NCBI GenBank assembly: GCA_900551445.1 | Contig: URWA01000016.1 | Coordinates: 1 to 64,000, forward strand | Length of the DNA: 64,000 nucleotides | Direction of reading: 5' to 3' | Source: an uncultured Bacteroides sp. | GTDB taxonomy: Bacteria > Bacteroidota > Bacteroidia > Bacteroidales > Bacteroidaceae | Shown here: one piece after another, positions 25,901 to 33,978 of the stretch | Layout: every line of letters starts with the position of its first letter | How positions within the stretch are numbered: the stretch's first letter is position 1 | The notes under the pieces: model-generated | Databases searched by the model: none | What the model was told of the DNA's origin: nothing | What the model saw: the letters and a program-made list of their open reading frames with translations, nothing else | Translations under genes and position numbers: made by a program

Positions 25901-28544
25901 GGAGAATCCGTGGAATTTTTATCTGAGTTTCAGCCGTTACACACCTTCAGTGATGCCGTTCATCCAGCGGGTGAACAGTGTGGCGATGGCTTATTCTCCG
26001 TTTTATGCCCATTCGTTGTCTTCTGTCTATGTGCCGGACAACTGGCAGTTATACAGTCGCTTGTGGATTCCTTCCTTGCGACAGTACAGGTACTTTACCC
26101 GTAACGGGTTAATGGTTCGAGGTACAGGAATCATGATGAAGGCAGCTGCAGTGGCACCGAATGTGATGATGAAAGAGGATGTGGCTTTGGCAGAAGAGGG
26201 ATTCTCTCAAAATGATGGTGTAGAGAAAGTGGAACTTCAGTCTGCGAAATTTGAATTGAAAGCAGAGCCGGATTTGGCTTTACGGGAAAATTTCGCAGAA
26301 ACCGCTTTCTTCTATCCCGATTTGCGGACCGATTCGACTGGTACCGTACGGCTGGTCTTTACCGTACCGGATGCGTTGACCCAGTGGAAGTTCCAGGGAT
26401 TTGCCCATACACGTGACATGGATTACGGACTCATGCAGGCCGAAACCCGTACCGAGAAACCGTTTATGGTTCAGCCGAACCTGCCTCGCTTCCTTCGGCG
26501 GGGGGATGAGGCTTCACTGGCAGCCTCGTTGATGAATTTATCCACCGAGGAGGTGAAAGGAAAGGCCCGGTTGGAGCTGGTGAACCCAGTGGATGGAAGC
26601 GTAGTCTATCAGTCGGCTCAGGACTTCTTCGTAAAGGCTGGAGAAACGGGCAGTGTACGCTTTGCTTTCCCGGTGAATACGGATTGTGAGGTCTTGATTT
26701 GCCGGATGCAGGCAGAGGCGGGTGAGTTCAGTGACGGTGAACAGCACTACCTGCCTGTGCTGACCGATAAGCAATGGATGACCGAGACGCAGTCGTTGCA
26801 GGTGGAGGCCGGACAGTCCCAGCAGGTGGACCTGAAGGATCGGTTTAACGGGCAGAGCAAGACCGCCGAAAACCGCCGGTTGACCATTGAATTGACTTCC
26901 AACCCTATCTGGTATGCCGTACAGGCACTTCCGGTGGTAGGCAATCCGCAGCAGGACGATGCGTTTTCTTGGGCGGCTGCGTATTATGCCCAGGCGCTGG
27001 CACAGAAGATTGTGGAACTGAACCCGCAGATTCAGACGGTATTTGATACTTGGCGGAAACTGGGCGTGAAGAAAGAAACCTTATGGAGTGAGCTGGAACA
27101 GAATCAGGATTTGAAGAATCTGTTGCTGGCAGAAACTCCTTGGTTGGCGGAAGCGGCCAGTGAGCAGGAACAACGGCAGCGGATAGGGCTACTGTTCGAC
27201 TTGAATACGATGAAGTACCGGATGGAGCAGGCCGTAACGAAACTGAATTCCTTGCAAAAGTCGGATGGAAGCTGGAGCTGGTTCGGCGGTATGCTGGGAA
27301 GCCGGATGGTCACCACGCAGGTGACGGAACTGCTGGCCCGTCTGAAATCCATGCAAGTGATGAGTGAGGTGCGTGTGTCGGATATGTACCTGAAAGCGTT
27401 GAATTACTTGGAGACGACATTCTGCGAAGAGTATCGGCAGCTCAAGGAGAATGAATCGAAGAAAAACGGAATTCAGTTACCCAGTGAGCTGGCCGTGAGA
27501 TATTTGTATATTGTTTCGCTGGATAAAGAGGCGGCTGGCCGGGTACAGCAGGCAGCTAAGGAATATATGGTGGCAAAACTGGAAAACCGCTCCAGTGAAT
27601 ACTCCATCTATGAGAAGGCCTTGATTGCCCGTATTCTGCAGGCACAGGGAAAGAAACAGCAGGCGGAAGTCTTGGTACACTCCGTCAAGGAATACACGGT
27701 AGCCACTCCGGAAATGGGACGTTATTTTGATACTCCGAAAGCCTGGTATGCGTGGAACGGATACCGGATTCCGACGCAGGTGGCTGCCATGGAGGCCATT
27801 CAGCAGGTAGAGAAGGATGAAACGATGCTGAACGAGATGAAGCACTGGCTGCTGAAGCAGAAGCAGGTGCAGTGCTGGAGCACTCCGTTGGCTACGGCAG
27901 ACGCCCTCTATGCGTTGTTGTCCGATGGAATCGCCTTGAAAGAAACTGGAAAGATGGAGGCAAAGGCAACGGGTATCCGGCTGGAGACGCCGGATGACGG
28001 ACTGGGATACATCCGTCAGACATGGACGGGGCAGGATACCCATGTGAAGAAACTGACAGTAAGCCATACGGGAAAAGGAGCCGGATGGGGAGCGGTTTAT
28101 ACCCAATACCTGGAAGATATGGACCGGGTTCAGCAGTTTGAAGGCGACGGCTTGAAGGTGTCACGTGAGTATATATATAAAGGTAAGGCTTTGGGCCGGA
28201 AGTCCCTCTTGCATGTGGGTGACCGGTTGACCGTCCGTCTGACTTTCCGTACCGACCGGGATATGGATTTTGTCAGCCTGAAAGACGAGCGGGCTGCCTG
28301 CATGGAACCTGTGCAACAATTATCCGGATATGTGTGGAAAGACGGGCTGGGATATTATCAGGCTCCGGGAGACGCGGCCACTTCATTCTTTATCGACCAC
28401 TTGCGGAAAGGCAGTTACGTGATAGAATACGAGGTCTACATAGACCGGGCAGGAACCTATCAGGCTGGAACGGCTACCCTACAGTCGGTATATGCACCGG
28501 AGTTTGGAAGTCATACGGAAGGGCGTACCCTTCAAGTGGAATAA
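22935..28544 (+). CDS. Giant alpha-2-macroglobulin-family protein lacking the thioester
   Basis: A ~1869-residue exported protein. The ATG at 22935 is preferred to the TTG three codons upstream. The signal peptide ends at about VAQG. The first ~300 residues are helical and Tyr/Glu-rich without an obvious family. MG2 follows near residue 522 (DRALYRKGQTVYVSG), then several macroglobulin beta-domains, the A2M core near 1117 (TAFFYPDLRTDSTG) and an all-helical TED region. Where thioester A2Ms have a GCxEQ motif this protein has GNPQQ (~residue 1335), so covalent trapping is not possible by that route. A2M proteins are known as protease traps. Here non-covalent or structural function is inferred. 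It is monocistronic, with its own terminator. Confidence 0.85.
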   Translation: MNRLFLLCAIGWLTFVFPLAGVAQGYEHLWKNVEETRKKDLPQTLISQVNQIYEKAMKEKNTPQLLKAYLSRVECQVELTPDSLQKELQYMKDWAMKENDPLQKAVLMFLSGYYKLEAGPEEMDSVLYYFNQSVKEKEVLLSVSAVDFRPMTEIGKWSQRYFGDNMYDLLLRQAIYQLEMNGRSSKEVQCAVYEYYEKLLAQYKAVHNREAELLTRLDRLSCWQSRGWRYPQPVSDTQAVDLWKSWAETYAGLDACAAVYICWADFYHQKQDFVSEMEVIEEGLKRYPHSEFAADLKDRQRIVCMPSLSVQVTRPYPQAETELRITSKNLKGATLEWYKLNLKASSSVFANSVEREELIKRYGTRVDKVRLDLPETPTYKDSVSVLTCRMPGAGIYVLKSIPDGYKDKTGYDVVHLSTLQVVSFPMEGKQTECHVVDRKTGLPVAGAELVFYSIPVPGNYTVYKTYRTDKQGKVVVPDMNTQLWMHARTAKDDFMEVSYWSRRILSTVSSTQKAIDRMDLFTDRALYRKGQTVYVSGVAYTQKGDEVQVRKEAAVWLALRDTHNREIARKELTTDDFGAFSAEFQLPTETLAGTFRIESDKTSCSVRVEEYKRPTFEVTWKEVQEAYTMGDSLTLEGTVKKFSGAPVQGGKVRYTLTRSKAWFWRMDAEEKQLAEGELMTQTDGTFAVKVCLERPDTEVSLGWDGFYRYQIEAEVTDVAGETQKGILVLPVGEHAVGLQIKGLAGKVAREKLDKIQVQALNLQRQPVALEVACHLYLLDEAGKKGRTVWSDTVKSGQPFLPEAWKQLVSGKYMLEVSARDDQGRPCRAEQELVLFSLNDSVPPIKTVEWFYQDGMELQADQPVTLYVGSSEKNVHLFYHVYSGNRMLVSEAQVLNEEIRPFSYTWKPEYGDGITVSFGFMKEGIWYAKQVALKRPVPEKKLTLKWETFRDRLRPGTEETWTMRILDASGKPADARLLATLYDASLDRLWENPWNFYLSFSRYTPSVMPFIQRVNSVAMAYSPFYAHSLSSVYVPDNWQLYSRLWIPSLRQYRYFTRNGLMVRGTGIMMKAAAVAPNVMMKEDVALAEEGFSQNDGVEKVELQSAKFELKAEPDLALRENFAETAFFYPDLRTDSTGTVRLVFTVPDALTQWKFQGFAHTRDMDYGLMQAETRTEKPFMVQPNLPRFLRRGDEASLAASLMNLSTEEVKGKARLELVNPVDGSVVYQSAQDFFVKAGETGSVRFAFPVNTDCEVLICRMQAEAGEFSDGEQHYLPVLTDKQWMTETQSLQVEAGQSQQVDLKDRFNGQSKTAENRRLTIELTSNPIWYAVQALPVVGNPQQDDAFSWAAAYYAQALAQKIVELNPQIQTVFDTWRKLGVKKETLWSELEQNQDLKNLLLAETPWLAEAASEQEQRQRIGLLFDLNTMKYRMEQAVTKLNSLQKSDGSWSWFGGMLGSRMVTTQVTELLARLKSMQVMSEVRVSDMYLKALNYLETTFCEEYRQLKENESKKNGIQLPSELAVRYLYIVSLDKEAAGRVQQAAKEYMVAKLENRSSEYSIYEKALIARILQAQGKKQQAEVLVHSVKEYTVATPEMGRYFDTPKAWYAWNGYRIPTQVAAMEAIQQVEKDETMLNEMKHWLLKQKQVQCWSTPLATADALYALLSDGIALKETGKMEAKATGIRLETPDDGLGYIRQTWTGQDTHVKKLTVSHTGKGAGWGAVYTQYLEDMDRVQQFEGDGLKVSREYIYKGKALGRKSLLHVGDRLTVRLTFRTDRDMDFVSLKDERAACMEPVQQLSGYVWKDGLGYYQAPGDAATSFFIDHLRKGSYVIEYEVYIDRAGTYQAGTATLQSVYAPEFGSHTEGRTLQVE

Positions 28545-28547
28545 GTA

Positions 28548-28580
28548 AATCCGGGTAGGGAAGTCCTGCCCGGATTTTTT
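28548..28580 (+). terminator. Terminator after the A2M gene
   Basis: A 12-bp stem (28548-28559 with 28565-28576, one G-U) with a 5-base loop and a T run to 28580. It begins 3 bases after the stop codon. Confidence 0.85.
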
Positions 28581-28618
28581 ATGCAGAAGGCAGGACGGAA
28601 TAAATTTTCAGGCTTGAT

Positions 28619-28649
28619 TTTGCTTGTTTCCGTTTTCTCTTTATCTTTG
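28619..28649 (+). promoter_or_regulatory. Full-consensus promoter of the DUF1573-meaB unit
   Basis: TTTG (28619-28622), 19 bases, then TATCTTTG (28642-28649): both boxes and the spacing fit the Bacteroidota primary-sigma consensus. The start ATG is 29 bases downstream. Confidence 0.8.
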
Positions 28650-28677
28650 TTTCCGTAATTTAGAAAGAATAAAATCA

Positions 28678-29763
28678 ATGAAACGTATATATACTTTTTT
28701 CCTGTTGTGTATGGCTGCCTGTTTTTCTTTGTTTGCACAGCCCAAAATCACTTTTGACATGCAGACAAAGGATTTGGGATATGTCTTATGGAGAAATCCG
28801 GCCACTGTTGTTTATTCGTTTACCAATACGGGCGACAAACCGCTGGTCATTTCCAATGTAACGACTTCCTGCGGTTGCGCCAAGGCGAAATGGACGGAGG
28901 AACCGGTGCCGGCTGGAGGAAAGGGAGAGATTACGGTGGTGTTTGATGCGGAAGCCATCGGGCATTTCTACAAAGATGTGGGCGTGTACTGCAATGCTTC
29001 GCCTATGCCGATTTATCTGGATTTCAACGGTGAGGTGACAGCCGACGCCAAGAACTTCTCCTTTACGCATCCTTATGCCGTGGGAGCCATTCGTTTGAAT
29101 CTGGATGAACTGGATTTTAAATCGGTGAACAAGGGTGACCATCCGGTGATTGAGCTGCTGGTTGCCAATACTTCCAATAAAGCTTATTCTCCTGTACTGA
29201 TGCATCTGCCTCCTTACTTGGAAGCTACGGCTGAGCCGGAGAAGCTGGGACGTGGAAAGACGGGAAAAATCCGGGTGACACTGGACTCTGAGAAACTCCC
29301 GAAACTGGGTATTACACGTGCTTCCGTGTATTTGTCTCGTTTCCCGGGTGACAAGGTGGGAAGTGAAAATGAAATCCCGGTATCCGTAGCATTGTTACCC
29401 GATTTCTCCAAATTGACAGAACAGCAGAAGAATAATCCGCCTCAGATTACCTTGTCGGCCAAGGAACTGGAATTTGTAGACCTGAAACCCAAACAGAAAA
29501 AGTCGCAGACCATTGTCATTTCGAACACGGGTAAATCTGATTTGAATATTCAGGATATGCAGGTGTTCAGTATGGCTTTGGCCGTGAAACTGAACAAAAG
29601 GGTGCTGAAACCGGGAGAATCTACCAAAATGAAGATTACCGTGTTGGCGCAGAACCTTCATCGTGTGAAAGGTTCGCCACGTGTCTTGATGATTACCAAT
29701 GACCCTAACCAACCGATGATTACCATCCGTGTGAAAACCCGGCTGAAATCGTCCGATAAATAA
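28678..29763 (+). CDS. DUF1573 exported protein
   Basis: A 361-residue exported protein. ATG 28678 is chosen because an earlier in-frame start would lie inside the promoter. The signal peptide ends at about FSLFAQ. Two Ig-like beta-sandwiches are visible. The first is the DUF1573 domain (~35-125) with the hallmark sequence TNTGDKPLVISNVTTSCGCAK. The second, near 265-360, has a similar SNTGKSDLNIQDM start. The family occurs broadly in Bacteroidota and resembles ASPM/Hydin-type Ig folds; its function is unknown. It is followed 7 bases later by meaB, so the two are cotranscribed although no functional link is obvious. Confidence 0.82.
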   Translation: MKRIYTFFLLCMAACFSLFAQPKITFDMQTKDLGYVLWRNPATVVYSFTNTGDKPLVISNVTTSCGCAKAKWTEEPVPAGGKGEITVVFDAEAIGHFYKDVGVYCNASPMPIYLDFNGEVTADAKNFSFTHPYAVGAIRLNLDELDFKSVNKGDHPVIELLVANTSNKAYSPVLMHLPPYLEATAEPEKLGRGKTGKIRVTLDSEKLPKLGITRASVYLSRFPGDKVGSENEIPVSVALLPDFSKLTEQQKNNPPQITLSAKELEFVDLKPKQKKSQTIVISNTGKSDLNIQDMQVFSMALAVKLNKRVLKPGESTKMKITVLAQNLHRVKGSPRVLMITNDPNQPMITIRVKTRLKSSDK

Positions 29764-29770
29764 ATGAAGT

Positions 29771-30871
29771 ATGGAACACCCCGAGAACAACGAAGCTTAT
29801 AAGGGGTTAACTGTCAATCAAGGAGTGGAACAGCCCTCCATTGTTAATCCTTATCTGAAACTGAGAAAGAAACCCAAACGTCGTCAGTACACGGCAGCTG
29901 AGTATGTGGAAGGCATTGTAAAAGGCGATGTGACCATGCTGAGCCAGGCAGTGACGCTGGTGGAGAGTGTGAAACCGGAACACCAGGTGCTGGCGCAGGA
30001 GGTGATTGAAAAATGTCTGCCTTATTCCGGCAATTCCATCCGCATCGGCATCAGTGGGGTGCCGGGAGCCGGAAAGAGTACGTCAATCGATGTATTCGGC
30101 TTGCATGTATTGGAAGAAAAGGGGGGAAAACTGGCCGTATTGGCTATCGACCCTAGTAGTGAGCGTTCCAAAGGAAGTATTCTGGGCGATAAGACCCGTA
30201 TGGAGAAACTGTCTGTACATCCCAAATCCTTTATCCGTCCAAGTCCTTCAGCCGGTTCGCTGGGAGGAGTAGCCCGCAAAACCCGTGAGACCATCATTCT
30301 GTGCGAGGCCGCCGGTTTCGACAAAATCTTTGTGGAAACAGTCGGAGTCGGGCAGAGTGAAACGGCCGTCCATTCCATGGTCGATTTTTTCCTACTGATT
30401 CAATTGGCCGGTACAGGCGATGAACTGCAAGGCATCAAACGAGGAATTATGGAAATGGCTGATGGCATTGTCATCAATAAGGCCGATGGGAACAACATCG
30501 AGAAAGCCAAATTGGCTGCTACCCATTTTCGGAACGCCCTTCATCTGTTTCCTGCTCCCGAGTCGGGCTGGACGCCTCAGGTGCTGACTTATTCCGGTTT
30601 TTACAATATCGGCATCAAGGAAATCTGGGACATGATTTATGCCTACATTGATTTTGTCCGCAAAAACGGATATTTTGAACGTCGCAGAAATGAACAGGCC
30701 AAATACTGGATGTATGAAACCATTAACGAGCATCTGCGTGACAGCTTTTATCAGAATCCGCAGATAGCCTCTTTGTTGCCTTTGCAGGAGCAGGAAGTGT
30801 TGGAAGGAAAAGCCACTTCTTTCGCTGCGGCACGGAAACTGCTCGATATGTATTTCTCGGGTTTGAAATGA
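29771..30871 (+). CDS. meaB: Methylmalonyl-CoA mutase-associated GTPase MeaB
   Basis: A 366-residue G3E-family GTPase that guards cobalamin loading and protects methylmalonyl-CoA mutase, an enzyme of the succinate-propionate pathway used by Bacteroides. Visible motifs are GVPGAGKSTSID (P-loop, ~residue 96), DPSSERSKGSILGDKTRM (switch), ETVGVGQSE (G3) and NKADG (guanine specificity). The C-terminal helical arm is complete. The mutase genes are not in this window. Confidence 0.94.
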   Translation: MEHPENNEAYKGLTVNQGVEQPSIVNPYLKLRKKPKRRQYTAAEYVEGIVKGDVTMLSQAVTLVESVKPEHQVLAQEVIEKCLPYSGNSIRIGISGVPGAGKSTSIDVFGLHVLEEKGGKLAVLAIDPSSERSKGSILGDKTRMEKLSVHPKSFIRPSPSAGSLGGVARKTRETIILCEAAGFDKIFVETVGVGQSETAVHSMVDFFLLIQLAGTGDELQGIKRGIMEMADGIVINKADGNNIEKAKLAATHFRNALHLFPAPESGWTPQVLTYSGFYNIGIKEIWDMIYAYIDFVRKNGYFERRRNEQAKYWMYETINEHLRDSFYQNPQIASLLPLQEQEVLEGKATSFAAARKLLDMYFSGLK

Positions 30872-30972
30872 ATATGTTGCATAAATATGTAGTTTCTTTT
30901 ACATTCTTTGTGGACTGAATAAAAATAAAGAAGAAAAGCCGGAGATATCATCCTGCAAAATGAATTAATATG

Positions 30973-30980
30973 TAACTTTG
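30973..30980 (+). promoter_or_regulatory. Promoter -7 box of potABCD
   Basis: TAACTTTG matches TAnnTTTG exactly, 22 bases before potA. The -33 element is not evident. Confidence 0.6.
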
Positions 30981-31001
30981 CGGACCAATTTTTAAGAAAT
31001 C

Positions 31002-32399
31002 ATGCAAAGTGAAACCAAACCGATTATAGAGGTAAAGGGCGTATCAAAGTTTTTTGGTGAAAAAACGGCCTTGGATAATATCAACCTGTCCATTAAAAAA
31101 GGAGAGTTTGTAACCATACTGGGACCTTCAGGCTGCGGCAAGACTACCTTGCTGCGCCTGATTGCCGGCTTCCAGACGGCTTCCGAAGGAGTGATTTGTA
31201 TTGCGGGTAAAGAGATTACCCAGACTCCGCCTCACAAGCGTCCGGTGAACACGGTGTTCCAGAAGTACGCATTGTTTCCCCATCTGAATGTGTATGACAA
31301 CATTGCTTTCGGACTGAAACTGAAGAAACTTCCGAAAGATGTAGTGCTGAAAAAAGTCAAGGCTGCCCTGAAAATGGTGGGCATGACCGACTATGAGTAT
31401 CGTGACGTGAATTCCCTTTCTGGCGGACAGCAGCAGCGTGTGGCCATTGCGCGGGCTATCGTGAACGAGCCGGAGGTGTTGTTACTCGACGAGCCGCTGG
31501 CAGCTCTCGACCTGAAGATGCGCAAGGACATGCAGATGGAGCTGAAGGAAATGCACAAGTCATTGGGCATTACTTTTGTGTATGTCACGCACGACCAGGA
31601 AGAAGCCTTGACTCTGAGCGATACCATCGTGGTGATGAGTGAAGGTCGTATCCAGCAGATTGGTACTCCTACCGATATTTACAATGAACCCATCAATTCG
31701 TTCGTGGCCGATTTCATTGGCGAAAGCAATATCCTGAACGGGGTAATGGTGAAAGACAAGTTGGTGCATTTCTGCGACCGGGATTTCGAGTGTGTGGACG
31801 AAGGTTTCGGTGAACAGACACCGGTGGATGTGGTGATTCGTCCGGAAGACCTGTATATCTTTCCTGTGTCGGATATGGCACAGCTTCGCGGCGTGGTACA
31901 GTCGTGTATCTTCAAGGGAGTACATTATGAAATGGTGGTGCTGTGTCAGGGCTATGAGTTCGTGGTGCAGGATTATCATGCGTTTGAAGCAGGAGCGGAG
32001 GTTGGCCTGCTGGTGAAGCCTCACGACATCCATATCATGAAAAAGGAGCGCTTGTGCAACACGTTCGACGGAAGACTGCTGGATGAAACGCATGTGGAGT
32101 TTCTGGGCTGTACGTTTGAATGTGCTCCGGTCGATTTGCAGCAAGTGCCTCTGGGTGAAGTACAGGTGGAGGTGGATTTCGACAAGATTGACTTGCAGGA
32201 CGATGCCGAAGACGGTGCACTGACGGGAGAAGTGAAATTCATTCTTTATAAAGGAAACCATTATCACTTGACCGTCTGGTCGGACTGGGATGAAAATGTA
32301 TTTGTCGATACCAATGACGTATGGGATGACGGAGACCATGTGGGTATATCCATTGCTCCGGAAGACATCCGGGTACGTGTAAAACGGGAGGAACGATGA
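31002..32399 (+). CDS. potA: Spermidine/putrescine ABC importer ATPase, extended form
   Basis: A 465-residue ATPase of the polyamine importer. The ABC domain (~1-240) has Walker A GPSGCGKTT, signature LSGGQQQR, Walker B LLLDEPLAALD and a switch His in YVTHDQEEA. About 225 residues follow, against roughly 130 in E. coli PotA, carrying two TOBE-like stretches, each with a PEDI/L core: VVIRPEDLYIF (~275) and ISIAPEDIRVRV at the end. The extra TOBE may add regulation. It overlaps potB by 4 bases (ATGA), first of four coupled genes. Confidence 0.93.
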   Translation: MQSETKPIIEVKGVSKFFGEKTALDNINLSIKKGEFVTILGPSGCGKTTLLRLIAGFQTASEGVICIAGKEITQTPPHKRPVNTVFQKYALFPHLNVYDNIAFGLKLKKLPKDVVLKKVKAALKMVGMTDYEYRDVNSLSGGQQQRVAIARAIVNEPEVLLLDEPLAALDLKMRKDMQMELKEMHKSLGITFVYVTHDQEEALTLSDTIVVMSEGRIQQIGTPTDIYNEPINSFVADFIGESNILNGVMVKDKLVHFCDRDFECVDEGFGEQTPVDVVIRPEDLYIFPVSDMAQLRGVVQSCIFKGVHYEMVVLCQGYEFVVQDYHAFEAGAEVGLLVKPHDIHIMKKERLCNTFDGRLLDETHVEFLGCTFECAPVDLQQVPLGEVQVEVDFDKIDLQDDAEDGALTGEVKFILYKGNHYHLTVWSDWDENVFVDTNDVWDDGDHVGISIAPEDIRVRVKREER

Positions 32400-33193
32400 A
32401 CAAGCTGCGTTTGTTTTTTCTGTCGCGGAGAAGCTGGACTTTGCCCTATCTGATTTTTTCAATCATCTTCGTGATTATTCCGCTGGTCCTGATTGTGATT
32501 TATGCTTTTACGGATGACACGGGCCGGATTACCTTGGATAACTTCCGGAAGTTTCTGGCGCATCCGGAAGCCGTCAATACCTTTGTGTATTCCATCGGTA
32601 TTGCTCTGCTCACTACCATCGGGTGTATCGTGCTGGGTTATCCGGCGGCGTGGATTCTGAGCCGGAGCCGTTCCAGCTATTCCCGTACGCTGATTATGCT
32701 GTTCATCCTCCCCATGTGGATTAACATCCTGATACGTACGCTGGCTACTGTGGCCTTGTTCGACTTTGCCAGTCTTCCGTTGGGTGAAGGAGCCTTGATT
32801 TTCGGAATGATTTACAATTTCATCCCGTTTATGATTTATCCGATTTACAATACGCTCCAGAAGATGGATCCCAGTTACGTGGAAGCGGCCCAAGATTTGG
32901 GGGCCAACTCGTTTCAGGTGTTCTGGAAGGTGGTCCTCCCTCTGTCCATGCCGGGAGTGGTGAGCGGCATCATGATGGTGTTCATGCCTACCATCTCGAC
33001 CTTTGCCATTGCGGAACTGCTCACCATGAACAACATCAAACTGTTTGGTACCACCATTCAGGAGAATATCAACAACAGTCTGTGGAACTACGGGGCCGCG
33101 CTTTCACTGATCATGCTCTTCCTGATTGCCGCCACTTCCTTGTTCAGTACCGACGAAAAGAGTGATTCGGAGAAAGGAGGGCAAGTATGGTAA
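32396..33193 (+). CDS. potB: Polyamine ABC importer permease PotB
   Basis: A 265-residue inner-membrane permease with six predicted helices. The EAA loop that contacts the ATPase is VEAAQDLGANSFQVFWKVVLPLS (around residue 165). The first helix begins at PYLIFSIIFVIIPLVLIVIYAF. It overlaps potA by 4 and potC by 7 bases, so translation is coupled. The heterodimer partner is PotC. Confidence 0.94.
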   Translation: MNKLRLFFLSRRSWTLPYLIFSIIFVIIPLVLIVIYAFTDDTGRITLDNFRKFLAHPEAVNTFVYSIGIALLTTIGCIVLGYPAAWILSRSRSSYSRTLIMLFILPMWINILIRTLATVALFDFASLPLGEGALIFGMIYNFIPFMIYPIYNTLQKMDPSYVEAAQDLGANSFQVFWKVVLPLSMPGVVSGIMMVFMPTISTFAIAELLTMNNIKLFGTTIQENINNSLWNYGAALSLIMLFLIAATSLFSTDEKSDSEKGGQVW

Positions 33194-33978
33194 AGAAGAT
33201 TTTGATGCAGACCTATCTGTGGGTGTTGCTGCTGATGCTGTATGCCCCGATTCTGATTATTGTGATTTATTCGTTTACCGAGGCCAAGGTGCTGGGCAAC
33301 TGGACCGGTTTCTCGTTCAACCTGTATCGCTCGTTGTGTAATACGGGGGCCCATCATTCCCTGATGAATGCGCTGGTTAATACAATTGCCATTGCCTTCA
33401 TTGCCGCCACGGTTTCCACCCTGCTGGGCAGTGTGGCCGCCATCGGCATTTACAACCTGAAAGCCCGGAGCCGGAAAGCCATGGGATTCATCAATACCAT
33501 CCCTATTTTGAACGGAGATATCATTACTGGTATTTCCTTGTTCCTGCTTTTCGTGTCGTTGGGTATTACCCAGGGCTTTACCACCGTGGTGTTGGCACAC
33601 ATCACTTTCTGTACGCCTTATGTGGTGTTGAGTGTATTGCCGCGCCTGAAGCAGATGAATCCGAACCTGTATGAGGCGGCGCTCGATTTGGGAGCTACTC
33701 CCATGCAGGCCTTGTGGAAGGTGATTATCCCGGAAATCCGTCCGGGAATGATTAGCGGTTTCCTGCTGGCACTGACCATCTCCATCGATGATTTTGCCGT
33801 GACGGTGTTTACCATCGGCAACCAGGGACTGGAGACACTTTCTACCTATATTTATGCGGATGCCCGCAAGGGCGGTCTGACACCGGAACTCCGTCCGTTG
33901 TCTGCCGTGATTTTTGTGGTGATTCTGGTGCTGCTGATAATTATTAACCGTAGAGCTGACAAAGCAAAGAACAAATGA
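33187..33978 (+). CDS. potC: Polyamine ABC importer permease PotC
   Basis: A 263-residue inner-membrane permease with six helices. The EAA loop is YEAALDLGATPMQALWKVIIPEI (around residue 160), and the following ISIDDFAVTVF segment is characteristic of PotC-type permeases. ATG 33187 lies inside the end of potB. The gene overlaps potD by 4 bases. Confidence 0.94.
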   Translation: MVKKILMQTYLWVLLLMLYAPILIIVIYSFTEAKVLGNWTGFSFNLYRSLCNTGAHHSLMNALVNTIAIAFIAATVSTLLGSVAAIGIYNLKARSRKAMGFINTIPILNGDIITGISLFLLFVSLGITQGFTTVVLAHITFCTPYVVLSVLPRLKQMNPNLYEAALDLGATPMQALWKVIIPEIRPGMISGFLLALTISIDDFAVTVFTIGNQGLETLSTYIYADARKGGLTPELRPLSAVIFVVILVLLIIINRRADKAKNK

